Notes: generated by a model not told the origin, from the letters alone. DNA of 19,086 nt from Pseudomonadota bacterium (GCA_023444765.1 JAEXLY010000026.1:1-19086); one strand, 5' to 3'. Positions 5,960-13,863 are shown, counted from the first letter of the stretch. Translations and numbers: made by a program.

Positions 5960-7153
5960 TTACAACAGGTTGAACAGCGACATGCCCTGGATGCGCACGG
6001 CCACCTGTTGGGCGGCCTGCAGTGCGGTCATCTGCATCGCGAAGCGGCCTGCGGCTTCGGCGTAGTCGGTGTCGCGCAGGTCCGACAAGGTGCTCTCCAG
6101 CGCCAGCGCGGTCGCGCTGCGGCTCTCCGCGGCATGGTCGAGCGTGGACATGCGTGCGCCGGTGCTGGCGCGCGCGGCCAGCAGGTGTTCCTGGGCTGTG
6201 GCCAGGTCGCCCAGGCCTGCGGTGAGTGCGTTGGTGCGGCGTGCGTTGTCCGCGGGCGCGTCGCCGGGTACCTCCATCGCATCGGCCAGCGCGCCGAGGG
6301 TGGCGAAGATGTCGCGCTCGCCTGCGCGCTCGACGGTGAAGCGGTCGCCGGCGACCGGTGCGCCGCTCAGCTGCATCTGCACGCCGCCCGCGGCGATGGT
6401 CTGTCCCGCCTGCCAGGCGCCATTGCCGATCTCGGTACCGCCGGCGTCGAGCACGCGGTAGCTGGTGGCGTCGGTGAACTCGACCGTGATGCCGGCACCG
6501 TTCCAGCTGCCGTGGTCGGTCACGCTGGCCGAGGCGAGCACACCGGTTCCGTTGTTCGCGACGCCGGCGCTGCCGCGGACGATGCCGTCGCCGACCGGAA
6601 CGCGCAGGAACAGCGCGCTGCCGGGGTCGGTATCGGCCACCGCCAGGTCGGGGGCGACGTCGACGTCGTTGCGGCCGTTATCGCCGGTGTAGCTGATCGT
6701 GCCGCCGTTGTCGGCGAACGGCACCACGCCATCGCGCGTGCCGGCGAACAGTGCGCGGCCTGCGCCGTCGCCGCGGTTCCCGATCGAGATCAGTTCCGCG
6801 CGCAACTGGCGCATCTCCACCGCGATGACCCGGCGGTCCTCGTTCGACAGCGTCGGCGTGTTGGCGCGGATCACCAGCTCGCGCGCGCGGATGAGGTGGT
6901 CGCCGGCATCGGAGAGGGCGTTCTCCTGCAGTCCGAGGCGGCGCTCGAGGTGGCCACTGTTGCGACCGAACTGTTCCAGCTGCGCCACCGCGTGGTCCAG
7001 GCGCTGGGCGTTGGAGAACGCGGCCGGATCGTCGGCGGCGGTGACCAGCTTGCTGCCGGTGGTCATCTGCTGCTGGGTCTTGGAGATGGCCTGCTGGCGC
7101 TGCAGCAGGCCCTGCAACCCCTGGTCGTGGATCTGCGCGGTCGACAGTCTCAT
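5960..7153 (-). CDS. flgL: Hook-filament junction protein FlgL (HAP3)
   Basis: FlgL is the second junction protein, joining FlgK to the flagellin filament. The 397-residue protein begins MRLSTAQIHDQGLQGLLQRQ and has the flagellin-like N-terminal helix with TGSKLVTAADDPAAFSNAQR (about 32-51). Its C-terminus AAGRFAMQMTALQAAQQVAV resembles flagellin D0. The middle is a beta-rich domain (about 150-290). The ATG at 7153-7151 has GAGGA upstream and lies 20 bases past the flgK stop. The same frame remains open far upstream to 10300, but that is only read-through across flgK and flgJ in the wrong frame. No hairpin with a T-run follows the TAA on its own strand before the fliC promoter. Confidence 0.95.
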   Translation of the reverse strand: MRLSTAQIHDQGLQGLLQRQQAISKTQQQMTTGSKLVTAADDPAAFSNAQRLDHAVAQLEQFGRNSGHLERRLGLQENALSDAGDHLIRARELVIRANTPTLSNEDRRVIAVEMRQLRAELISIGNRGDGAGRALFAGTRDGVVPFADNGGTISYTGDNGRNDVDVAPDLAVADTDPGSALFLRVPVGDGIVRGSAGVANNGTGVLASASVTDHGSWNGAGITVEFTDATSYRVLDAGGTEIGNGAWQAGQTIAAGGVQMQLSGAPVAGDRFTVERAGERDIFATLGALADAMEVPGDAPADNARRTNALTAGLGDLATAQEHLLAARASTGARMSTLDHAAESRSATALALESTLSDLRDTDYAEAAGRFAMQMTALQAAQQVAVRIQGMSLFNLL

Positions 7154-7173
7154 GCGGCGGTCCTCGTACGGTC

Positions 7174-9051
7174 TCAGCGCACCGCGCTGAGCAGGGTCTG
7201 GAACATCTCGTCGGCGGCCTTGATGATCTGCGCGGCCGCCTGGTAGGCCTGCTGGTAGCGCAGCAGGTCGGCGGCCTCCTCGTCGAGGTTGACGCCGGAG
7301 ACGGACTCGCGTTCGGCCACCACCTGGGCATGGATCGCACCCTGTGCCTCCAGGCTGAGGCCGGCGTGGCGTGCCTCGCTGCCGGCGCGCCCGGTGAGCT
7401 GCGCCAGGCCGGCGGTCAGGTCGACGCTGCCGCCATCGAGGATGCCGTCGGTGTCGATCGCGGCCAGACTGCGGGCGTTGCCGTTGTCGGACGAACGCGG
7501 CGGAGTGGGCGTCAGGGCGAAGCGGTCGCCGGCCGCGGGCGTGCCATCGAGCTGGAGCGACCAGCCGTTGCCGCTGACCGGCGTGCCCGGCGCCCATGCG
7601 AAGGGTCCGGCACCGTCGACGGTGTACTGGGTGGCATCGATGAACTCGATGGTCGCGCCGGCGAAACCGGCGAACGCGGCGGAATCGGTGATGCGCGAGG
7701 TGCCAGCGGTTGCGCTGCCGAGGTTGGCCGGGTCGGGGCTGGTCTGCAACGGACGCGCGGCGGCGATGCCGAGCGGATCGTCGAGCGCCATCGCCAGGCC
7801 GCCGGCCGCGCCGGACGTGGGGCGCAGCGAGAAGCGGTCGCCGCTCGCCGGCGTGCCGCCGACCACCAGTGCGACGCCGTCCACCACCAGCGGGTCGGCC
7901 GCCGTGCCGCTGCCGGTCATCGCCACCGCCTCGCCGCTGCCCGCGCGCACCGCGCTCCAGTTGCCTGCGTCGAAGCGCAGCACCAGATCGTGGCCCTTGA
8001 GCGCGCCGACGTCGCCGATGCTGGCGTCCAGCGTGGCGGTGCCGCTGTTGCCGGCGTGGCGGTCGACCCGGGGCGAGGGAAGCGAGAACATGTCCCTGCC
8101 CGGGGCGCCGTTGTAGTCGACGCCGGCGCGCTGGGTCTGGTTGAATCCATGGGCGAAGGCCACCGCGAGGCGGCCCAGTTCGGCGCGCATGGGGTCGAGC
8201 ACGCGGCTGCGGAACTCCACCAGGCCGCCGATCTCGCCGCTGACCGCCGACGCCGGCAGCTGCACCGGGCCGGCCGGCGTGTCCAGGGCGATCTGCACGC
8301 GGTCGGGGCGGTAGGCGTCGGTCACGGTGGACAGCGACATCGCCTGCTGCCCCAGCACCATCGCCTGGCCGCCGAGCGTGAACACGTTGACCGTGCCATC
8401 GTCCTGCTCGACCGTGCCGACGCCCACCAGTGCGGCGAGCTTGTCGATGCGCAGTGCGCGCTGGTCCAGCAGGTCCGGGGTGGCCTTGCCGCCGGCGGCG
8501 GCGATCTGGCTGTTGAGCGACGCGATCTCGCTGGCGTACTTGTTGGCGGCGGCCACCTGCGCCTGGATGCGGGTGCCGACCTCGTCCTCGATCCGCGCCA
8601 TCTGCGCATCCATCGAGCGCCAGCGCGAGGCGAGCTGTTCGCCCGATGCCAGCAGCTGGCTGCGCGCCGAGGTCGAGGTCGGTTCGGCGACCACGGCATC
8701 GGCCGCCGCGAAAAAGCCCGACCAGGGCGCACCCAGCGAGGTCGCCGAATCGGACATCAGGCTGTCCACCCGCGCCGACAGCGACGAGAGCTGCTGCAGC
8801 CGTCCCAGCTCGCCGCTGCTGTCGACCTGGCGCGCGAACACCAGGCCGTCGGCCAGGCGCTGCAATGCGGCGACCTGCACGCCCTGGCCCACCCAGTGGC
8901 CGCCCTCGGGCTGGGCGGGGCGTGCGGCGAGGTCCACCCGCTGGCGGCTGTAACCGGGCGTGGTGGCATTGGCGACGTTGTGGCCCACGGTGCCCAGCGC
9001 GCGCTGGAACGCGAGCAGCGCGGAGGTGCCGGAACTGAGCATGCCGGTCAT
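7174..9051 (-). CDS. flgK: Hook-filament junction protein FlgK (HAP1)
   Basis: FlgK is the first junction protein placed on the finished hook. At 625 residues it is within the family range. The N-terminus MTGMLSSGTSALLAFQRALG is followed by the rod/hook signature NVANATTPGYS at residues 25-35. The C-terminus GVNLDEEAADLLRYQQAYQA and the following IIKAADEMFQTLL are the standard FlgK end. The centre contains two copies of a beta-domain theme with AGDRF motifs (around ASGDRFSLRP and AAGDRFALTP), which also occurs once in FlgL here. AGGGGA precedes the ATG. The gap to the flgJ stop is three bases, implying co-translation. Confidence 0.96.
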   Translation of the reverse strand: MTGMLSSGTSALLAFQRALGTVGHNVANATTPGYSRQRVDLAARPAQPEGGHWVGQGVQVAALQRLADGLVFARQVDSSGELGRLQQLSSLSARVDSLMSDSATSLGAPWSGFFAAADAVVAEPTSTSARSQLLASGEQLASRWRSMDAQMARIEDEVGTRIQAQVAAANKYASEIASLNSQIAAAGGKATPDLLDQRALRIDKLAALVGVGTVEQDDGTVNVFTLGGQAMVLGQQAMSLSTVTDAYRPDRVQIALDTPAGPVQLPASAVSGEIGGLVEFRSRVLDPMRAELGRLAVAFAHGFNQTQRAGVDYNGAPGRDMFSLPSPRVDRHAGNSGTATLDASIGDVGALKGHDLVLRFDAGNWSAVRAGSGEAVAMTGSGTAADPLVVDGVALVVGGTPASGDRFSLRPTSGAAGGLAMALDDPLGIAAARPLQTSPDPANLGSATAGTSRITDSAAFAGFAGATIEFIDATQYTVDGAGPFAWAPGTPVSGNGWSLQLDGTPAAGDRFALTPTPPRSSDNGNARSLAAIDTDGILDGGSVDLTAGLAQLTGRAGSEARHAGLSLEAQGAIHAQVVAERESVSGVNLDEEAADLLRYQQAYQAAAQIIKAADEMFQTLLSAVR

Positions 9052-9054
9052 GGC

Positions 9055-10137
9055 TTATCCCCTGTGGCCGGCGGCGAGCGCGGCGACGGTGGTGGCGGTC
9101 ATCGACGGCGCTGCCGCCGGAGCGGCGGCGTACTGCACTGGCGCGGCGTGGCGCACCGGCAGCGCCGCCAGCGCACGGTTGAGGGTGGCGCCGTTCGCGA
9201 TCGCGGTGATCTTGGCCGCGTAGGACGGGTCGGTGGCGTAGCCGGCCTTCTGCAACGCGCTGGCGAAGCGGTGCACGTCGTTGCCGGTGCCGCGGGCGGC
9301 GGCGTAGCGGTCCTTGCCGATCAGGCGCGTGTAGTCGGCGAAGCTCTCGGCGACCGACCCGTAGGCGCGGAACTCGGCGCGCTCGTCCACGCGCCTGCCG
9401 CCGACGAACTCGTGGGTGCGTGCGCTCACGCGCTCGCCCTTCCAGCCGCCGGTGGCCTTGATCCCGAACAGGTTCAGCGAGGAGGCATCCTTGCGGCCCG
9501 CCAGGCGCCTGCCCCAGCCGGTCTCCAGCGCGGCCTGCGCCACCAGCGCCTTGGCCGGCACGCCCAGTTCGGCGGCGGCCTTCTGCGCCTGCGGCCAGAT
9601 CGATTGCACGAAGGCCTCGGGCGAACTGGCATCGAACGGGACTTCCCCGGCCGTGGCCGTGGCGGCGCCGGCACCGAAGTCCGGGGTGCGCAGGCTCGGT
9701 GCGCGCATCGCCGAGGCATGCAGGTCCATGCCCGGCATCGACACGCCCGAATGCGACGGCGCCAGCGGCAGCATCGACGGCAGGCCGGCCGGTGCGAGCG
9801 GCATCGCGGCCGCAGGCGTGCCGCCAGCAGGCATCTGCAGCGGCATGGCCCCGGGTGCGGCGGCCCCGGGCGAGGTGCCGCGCTCGAGCTGGCGCACGAT
9901 CATCGGCGCCAGCCCCAGGCCGCGGCCCTTGCCCAGTTCGCGCGCCAGCTGCTGGTCGTACATGTCGCGGTAGCGGGTATCGCCGCCCATGCCGTCGCCG
10001 AGCGAGGCGCTGCGCATGGTCTTGATCAGCATCTGCGCGAACTGCGTTTCCAGCTCGCGCGCCGCCTTCTCGACATCCGCGCGCGGCGTGGCCTGCGCGG
10101 ACGCGAGATCGATGGCGGTGGCGGCGGGGAGGCGCAT
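9055..10137 (-). CDS. flgJ: Flagellar rod-cap protein and peptidoglycan hydrolase FlgJ
   Basis: FlgJ caps the growing rod in the periplasm and, in two-domain versions, cuts peptidoglycan to let the rod pass. The 360-residue protein has an N-terminal rod-cap domain (about 20-86, KAARELETQFAQMLIKTMRS through APMIVRQLER). A low-complexity Ala/Pro/Gly/Met linker follows (about 87-165), then a glucosaminidase-type muramidase domain (about 172-320). E205 in AALETGWG is the likely catalytic acid, followed by SSLNLFGIKATGGWKG. No signal peptide is seen, as usual for FlgJ, which leaves by the flagellar exporter. I chose the ATG at 10137-10135 because the conserved domain follows at once; the frame extends to 10233, but that part is translated repeat DNA. 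No purine-rich ribosome site precedes this ATG. Confidence 0.93.
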   Translation of the reverse strand: MRLPAATAIDLASAQATPRADVEKAARELETQFAQMLIKTMRSASLGDGMGGDTRYRDMYDQQLARELGKGRGLGLAPMIVRQLERGTSPGAAAPGAMPLQMPAGGTPAAAMPLAPAGLPSMLPLAPSHSGVSMPGMDLHASAMRAPSLRTPDFGAGAATATAGEVPFDASSPEAFVQSIWPQAQKAAAELGVPAKALVAQAALETGWGRRLAGRKDASSLNLFGIKATGGWKGERVSARTHEFVGGRRVDERAEFRAYGSVAESFADYTRLIGKDRYAAARGTGNDVHRFASALQKAGYATDPSYAAKITAIANGATLNRALAALPVRHAAPVQYAAAPAAAPSMTATTVAALAAGHRG

Positions 10138-10140
10138 CAG

Positions 10141-10316
10141 AAGGCCGGGAATCGGGAATCGGGAATGGGGAATCGGAGAAGCGGATGCAGCGTGGCTGGG
10201 ACAGCGTTGCTTTGCATGTGGAGGGCGATGCAAGCGCCGTGCCTGCGGGGACCGGAAACGACAACGGGAACCGGCGTTCTGCCGATTCCCGATTCCCCAT
10301 TCCCGAATCCCGGCTT
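10141..10316. repeat. Inverted-arm element of 7-base repeats in the flgI-flgJ gap
   Basis: The left arm (about 10145-10176) is a run of degenerate heptamers of the type GGGAATC/GGGAATG. The right arm (about 10281-10315) carries the same run in reverse complement (GATTCCC, CATTCCC). The two arms pair over about 36-40 bases with a few mismatches around a central region of about 100 bases. The centre holds a smaller perfect stem TTGCAT/ATGCAA (10212-10217 and 10228-10233) and a sigma-54-type promoter. The element fills the space between the flgI stop (10322) and the flgJ start (10137) almost completely. Similar G-A-T-rich heptamer runs are, as far as I recall, scattered between genes in Xanthomonadaceae genomes. 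Confidence 0.85.
10229..10244 (-). promoter_or_regulatory. Sigma-54 promoter of flgJKL
   Basis: The minus strand reads AGGCACGGCGCTTGCA, matching TGGCACG-N4-TTGCA at every position but the first, with ten bases between GG and GC. It lies in intergenic DNA between the arms of the repeat element. Transcription would start near 10218, about 80 bases before the flgJ ATG, and run through one repeat arm. It would let flgJKL be expressed apart from flgB-I. Confidence 0.65.
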
Positions 10317-10321
10317 CACCC

Positions 10322-11458
10322 TCATATCACCTCGAGCTCGGCGCGCAGCGCGCCGGCGCGCTTGAGCGCTTCGAGGATCGCGACGATGTCGCCGGGGGCG
10401 GCGCCCACGGCATTGACCGCGCGCACGATCGATTCCAGCGACGAGCCGCCCTCGAACAGGAACATGCGGCCGCCGTCCTGGCTGACTTCCAGCGTGGACT
10501 GCGGTGCGACCACGGTGCCGCCGCGGCCGAAGGCGCCGGGCTGGCTGACCTGCACGTTCTCGGTCACCGAGACGGTCAGCGAGCCGTGCGAGACCGCGGC
10601 CGGCAGCACCGAGACCTGGCCGCCCATCACCACGGTGCCGGTGCGCGCGTTGACGATGACCTTGGCGGCCGCCGCGCCCGGGGTGACGTCGAGCATCTCC
10701 AGCTGCGCGAGGAAGCCGATGCGGTCGCCGGGCGGCGGCGCGACCTCGATGGTGACCCCGTCGAGCGCGCGCGCCCGGCCCGGGCCGAAGGCGGCGTCGA
10801 TCGCCGAGACGATGCGCGCGGCGGTGGTGAAGTCGGACTGGCGCAGGTTCAGCGTGACCGGCATGGCCGAGCCGCTGCCGTGGCCGCCGCCGCCGGGCGC
10901 GGCGCGCTCGACGATGGCGCCGTTCGGGATGCTGCCGCCGTTGGGCGCGTTGGTGGAGATGCGCGAGCCGTCGCGCCCCGAGGCGCCGAAACCGCTGACG
11001 ACCAGGGTGCCCTGGGCGATCGCATAGACCTGTCCGTCGGCGCCCTTGAGCGGCGCCATCAGCAGGCTGCCGCCGCGCAGCGAGCCGGCGTTGCCGATCG
11101 AGGACACGGTGACGTCGATCGTCTGGCCGGGCTTGGCGAAGGCGGGCAGCTCGGCCTGGATCGCCACCGCGGCCACGTTCTTGAGCTGCGGGTTCACGCC
11201 CGGCGGAATGGTGACGCCCAACTGGTCGAGCATGGTCTTCAGGCTCTGCACCGTGAACGGCGTCTGGCTGGTGCGGTCGCCGCTGCCGTCCAGGCCGACC
11301 ACCAGGCCGTAGCCGACCAGGGGGTTGCCGCGCACGCCGGCCACCTGGGCCAGGTCCTTGATGCGTTCGGCCTGCGCCGGGACGGCCATGCCGAACAGCA
11401 CGGCGGCCAGCATCCAGGCCAGGGCGGGGAGCATCCGGGACGCGATCGTGGTCTGCAT
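10322..11458 (-). CDS. flgI: Flagellar P-ring protein FlgI
   Basis: FlgI builds the ring around the rod in the peptidoglycan layer, after export to the periplasm by Sec. The 378-residue protein has a signal peptide with a hydrophobic core (about 8-25) and a likely cleavage after AQA at residue 30. The mature start ERIKDLAQVAGVRGNPLVGY is highly typical, as are VGLDGSGDRTSQTPFT and DVTVSSIGNAGSLRGGSLLM further on. The C-terminus ends with ILEALKRAGALRAELEVI. The ATG has GAGG upstream and lies ten bases past the flgH stop. Assembly of this ring in other bacteria needs the chaperone FlgA, also present here. Confidence 0.97.
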   Translation of the reverse strand: MQTTIASRMLPALAWMLAAVLFGMAVPAQAERIKDLAQVAGVRGNPLVGYGLVVGLDGSGDRTSQTPFTVQSLKTMLDQLGVTIPPGVNPQLKNVAAVAIQAELPAFAKPGQTIDVTVSSIGNAGSLRGGSLLMAPLKGADGQVYAIAQGTLVVSGFGASGRDGSRISTNAPNGGSIPNGAIVERAAPGGGGHGSGSAMPVTLNLRQSDFTTAARIVSAIDAAFGPGRARALDGVTIEVAPPPGDRIGFLAQLEMLDVTPGAAAAKVIVNARTGTVVMGGQVSVLPAAVSHGSLTVSVTENVQVSQPGAFGRGGTVVAPQSTLEVSQDGGRMFLFEGGSSLESIVRAVNAVGAAPGDIVAILEALKRAGALRAELEVI

Positions 11459-11468
11459 GTTCGCGGCC

Positions 11469-12188
11469 TCAGTACGGGAATGCGGCGGAGTTGAAGAACC
11501 GGCCCAGCCAGCCCATCGCGTTCGAGCGCGCCAGCGTGCCGCGTCCTCCGTAGAGGATCTGGGCCTCGCCGACGCGGTCGGAGTGGATGCGGTTGTCGGG
11601 ACCGATATCGGCGGTGCGCACCAGGCCTTGAATCTGCACCAGCTCGTCGCCCTGGTTCAGGCGCATCTGCTTCTGCCCGGCCACGCGCAGGGTGCCGTTG
11701 CCGAGGTCCTCGACCACGCTGACGGTGATGTTGCCGGCCAGCTGGTTGCTCTGCGCGCTGTCGCCGCGCCCGGCGAAGTCGCGCGTGCCCTCGATGCCGG
11801 CCTGCAGCAGCGGGCGACCGTTGTAGGTGATGTCCTGGCCGAAGATGGTCGGCGCGGCGATGTCCACGCCGCTTTCCTTGCTCACCGAGGTGGTGGCATT
11901 GGTGCGGGCGCGGGTGTTCTCGACCAGCACGATGGTCAGCAGGTCGCCGACGCTGCGGGCCTTGTTGTCCTGGAACAGGCGCATGCCGCGGTTGCCGCCG
12001 CCGGCCGAGGCGTAGATCGAGCCGCCGCCGTCGCCGCCGCCCGCGGACATGGGCGCGGCCGCGTAGGCAGGCGCCATGGCCGGGCCCTGCAGCGGTGCGG
12101 CGTGGGCGGGGAACGGGCGCGCATCGCCCATCGTGGCGGCGCAGCCGGTGAGGGCGAGCGCCAGGCCGGGGATCAGGAGTGCTTTCAT
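11469..12188 (-). CDS. flgH: Flagellar L-ring lipoprotein FlgH
   Basis: FlgH forms the outer-membrane ring through which the rod turns. The 239-residue protein has a short lipoprotein signal ending LALTGC, with C16 as the lipidated residue. An Ala/Pro/Gly-rich spacer follows (about 20-65), then the conserved body: SIYASAGGGNRGMRLFQDNK, VGDLLTIVLVENTRA, LAGNITVSVVEDLGNGTLRV and the ending NAMGWLGRFFNSAAFPY. I chose the ATG at 12188-12186 because the lipobox follows at the right distance; the frame is open upstream only as a shadow of flgG. The start is eight bases past the flgG stop and has only a weak GAGCG ribosome site, so coupling to flgG translation is likely. Confidence 0.96.
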   Translation of the reverse strand: MKALLIPGLALALTGCAATMGDARPFPAHAAPLQGPAMAPAYAAAPMSAGGGDGGGSIYASAGGGNRGMRLFQDNKARSVGDLLTIVLVENTRARTNATTSVSKESGVDIAAPTIFGQDITYNGRPLLQAGIEGTRDFAGRGDSAQSNQLAGNITVSVVEDLGNGTLRVAGQKQMRLNQGDELVQIQGLVRTADIGPDNRIHSDRVGEAQILYGGRGTLARSNAMGWLGRFFNSAAFPY

Positions 12189-12196
12189 GGCCGCGC

Positions 12197-12982
12197 TCAC
12201 AGCTTGTTGTTGAGGTAGGCGAGCATCGAATCGATGGTCGAGATCGCCTTGGCGTTGGTCTCGTAGGCGCGCTGGGTCTCGATCATCGACACCAGCTCCT
12301 CGACCACGTTGACGTTGGAGCCCTCCAGCGAGCCCTGCACCAGCAGGCCGGTGCCGTTCTCGCCGGGCGCGCCGCTCTGCGCCGGGCCGCTGGCGCCGGT
12401 TTCCACGAACAGGTTCTCGCCCTTGGCCTGCAGGCCGGCGGGATTGACGAAGTCGGCGATGGTCAGCGCGCCCACCTGCACCGGCTCGGGCTGGCCGGCC
12501 AGCTGCACGCTGACGGTGCCGTCGGCGCCGATGGTGATCGACTGCGCGCCCTCGGGCAGCTGCAGGCCCGGCTGCACCGGGAAGCCGGAGTTGGTCACCA
12601 GCTCGGCCTGGGCGTTGATCTTGAAACTGCCGTCGCGGGTGTAGGCGGTGCTGCCGTCGGGCAGCAGCACCTCGAAGAAGCCGCGGCCGTTGATCGCCAC
12701 GTCCAGCGCACCGCCGGTCTGGCCGAGGCTGCCCTGGGCGAACTCCTTGGACGTCGCCGCCACGCGCACGCCGGTGCCGACCTGCAGGCCGGTGGGCAGG
12801 CTGGTCTGCTCGGAGGTGGCGCCGCCCGGCTGGCGGGTGGTCTGGTACAGCAGGTCCTCGAAGCTGGCGCGATCGCGCTTGAAGCCGGTGGTGTTGGTGT
12901 TGGCGAGGTTGTTGGAGATGACCGCCATGCGCGTCTGCTGCGCGTCGAGGCCGGTCTTGGCGATCCATAGAGCCTGGGTCAT
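12197..12982 (-). CDS. flgG: Distal rod protein FlgG
   Basis: FlgG makes the distal rod, the drive shaft passing the P and L rings. It has 261 residues, the usual length. The N-terminus MTQALWIAKTGLDAQQTRMA leads to the signature ISNNLANTNTTGFKRDRA (residues 22-39). Next comes the FlgG-specific insert QPGGATSEQTSLPTGLQVGT (about 52-71), which separates it from FlgE and FlgF and in Salmonella helps make the rod straight and stiff. The C-terminus NVVEELVSMIETQRAYETNA is standard for axial proteins. The upstream ribosome site is weak (GGAAAA). Confidence 0.97.
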   Translation of the reverse strand: MTQALWIAKTGLDAQQTRMAVISNNLANTNTTGFKRDRASFEDLLYQTTRQPGGATSEQTSLPTGLQVGTGVRVAATSKEFAQGSLGQTGGALDVAINGRGFFEVLLPDGSTAYTRDGSFKINAQAELVTNSGFPVQPGLQLPEGAQSITIGADGTVSVQLAGQPEPVQVGALTIADFVNPAGLQAKGENLFVETGASGPAQSGAPGENGTGLLVQGSLEGSNVNVVEELVSMIETQRAYETNAKAISTIDSMLAYLNNKL

Positions 12983-13012
12983 GGCGGTTTTCCGTCAGTG
13001 GGTCGGGTGCGC

Positions 13013-13759
13013 TCAGCGCGAGGACAGCAGGGTGTTGGCGGCGCGGGCGGTCTCGTCACCGCTCTGCAAGACCCGTACCTGCATCTCGAACTGGCGCGCC
13101 AGCTCGATCATGGAGACCAGCATCCCGGCCGCATCGACGTTGCTGCCTTCGCGCACGCCGGCCACCAGGACGCTGCCGGCCGCCTGCGGCGGCGGCTCGG
13201 CACCGGGCGGCAGGCGCATCAGGCCGTCGTCGCCGCGCTGCATGGTGCGCGTGTCCGCGGCCACCACGCGCAGGCGGCCAGCTTCGGCCATGGTCGCCAT
13301 CGGCTGTCCCTGCGGGACCACCGAGACGGTGCCGTCGCCGCCGATCTCGACCGCATCGAACGGCGGCAGCGCCAGCGGTGCGCCGCCTGCATCGAGCACC
13401 TGCAGCCCGCTGGCCGTGGTCAGCAGGCCGTTGGGGGTGAGCCTGAGGTCGCCCGCACGGGTATAGGCCACGCCGCCGTCGGGTGCCTGCACTGCCAGCC
13501 AGTGGCCGGGCGCGAGCGCGACATCGAGCGGATTGCCGGTGGTGGTGCGCGCGCCGGCGGCATCGCTCACCCCCAGCGTGCGCTGCACGGTGGCCACGCG
13601 CGAGGCCAGCCCCGGACCCTCGACGGGCGTGGCGACGGTGCCGCTGAGCGTGGCCTGGAAACCGGTGGTGTCGGCATTGGCCAGGTTGTGGGCGACCGCC
13701 GCCTGCCCGCGCAGCGTGGCGCTGGCGCCGGTCATCGCGATGTAGAGGGATTTGTCCAT
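13013..13759 (-). CDS. flgF: Proximal rod protein FlgF
   Basis: FlgF is a rod subunit between the proximal rod and FlgG. The 248-residue protein begins MDKSLYIAMTGASATLRGQA and carries the axial signature AHNLANADTTGFQATLSGTV (about 23-42). The usual FlgF/G/E core follows (GNPLDVALAPGHWLAVQAPD, AYTRAGDLRLTPNGLLTT), with a C-terminal VDAAGMLVSMIELARQFEMQ. It lacks the long insert of FlgG. No purine-rich ribosome site precedes the ATG; the bases there come from the edge of the repeat element at 13768-13856. The gap to flgG is 30 bases. Confidence 0.95.
   Translation of the reverse strand: MDKSLYIAMTGASATLRGQAAVAHNLANADTTGFQATLSGTVATPVEGPGLASRVATVQRTLGVSDAAGARTTTGNPLDVALAPGHWLAVQAPDGGVAYTRAGDLRLTPNGLLTTASGLQVLDAGGAPLALPPFDAVEIGGDGTVSVVPQGQPMATMAEAGRLRVVAADTRTMQRGDDGLMRLPPGAEPPPQAAGSVLVAGVREGSNVDAAGMLVSMIELARQFEMQVRVLQSGDETARAANTLLSSR
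13065..13080 (-). promoter_or_regulatory. Possible internal sigma-54 promoter before flgG
   Basis: The minus strand reads AGGTACGGGTCTTGCA: correct ten-base spacing, a perfect TTGCA and one main mismatch in the -24 half (T for C after GG). It lies inside the 3' end of flgF, where the codons spell an ordinary C-terminus, so coding alone could explain it. Transcription would start near 13054, about 72 bases before flgG. Confidence 0.25.
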
Positions 13760-13767
13760 GAGGGGCC

Positions 13768-13856
13768 GTGACTGGTGATTGGTGATTCGTGATCGGGAGT
13801 GGATCCGGCCGCGTCGATGCGCTCGTCCGGATCACCATTCACCAATCAAGAATCAC
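13768..13856. repeat. Inverted-arm element of 7-base repeats in the flgE-flgF gap
   Basis: The left arm (13768-13794) is made of heptamers such as TGATTGG and TGATTCG; the right arm (13830-13856) is their reverse complement with about five mismatches over 27 bases. Inside it a second stem, GATCCGG (13802-13808) with CCGGATC (13827-13833), closes a loop of about 18 bases. The element occupies nearly all of the space between the flgE stop (13864) and the flgF start (13759). It has the same build as the flgI-flgJ element but a different heptamer. I see no sigma-54 or sigma-28 site in it. Confidence 0.8.
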
Positions 13857-13863
13857 TGCGTCG

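Noticed and set aside
10138..10233. Longer N-terminus for flgJ
   Set aside because: It is a translation of the heptamer repeats and would cross the predicted start of transcription from the sigma-54 site.
5960..10300. Minus-strand open frame of about 1446 codons
   Set aside because: Only the last 397 codons are flgL; the rest reads flgK, flgJ and repeat DNA in the wrong frame.
10141..10316. Insertion sequence remnant
   Set aside because: No transposase frame and no target-site duplication that I can see; the arms are simple heptamer runs rather than transposon ends.
7330..10365. Very long plus-strand open frame (about 1011 codons) opposite flgJ and flgK
   Set aside because: It is antisense to well-supported genes, its translation is low-complexity Ala/Gly/Arg/His, and long antisense frames are common in GC-rich DNA.
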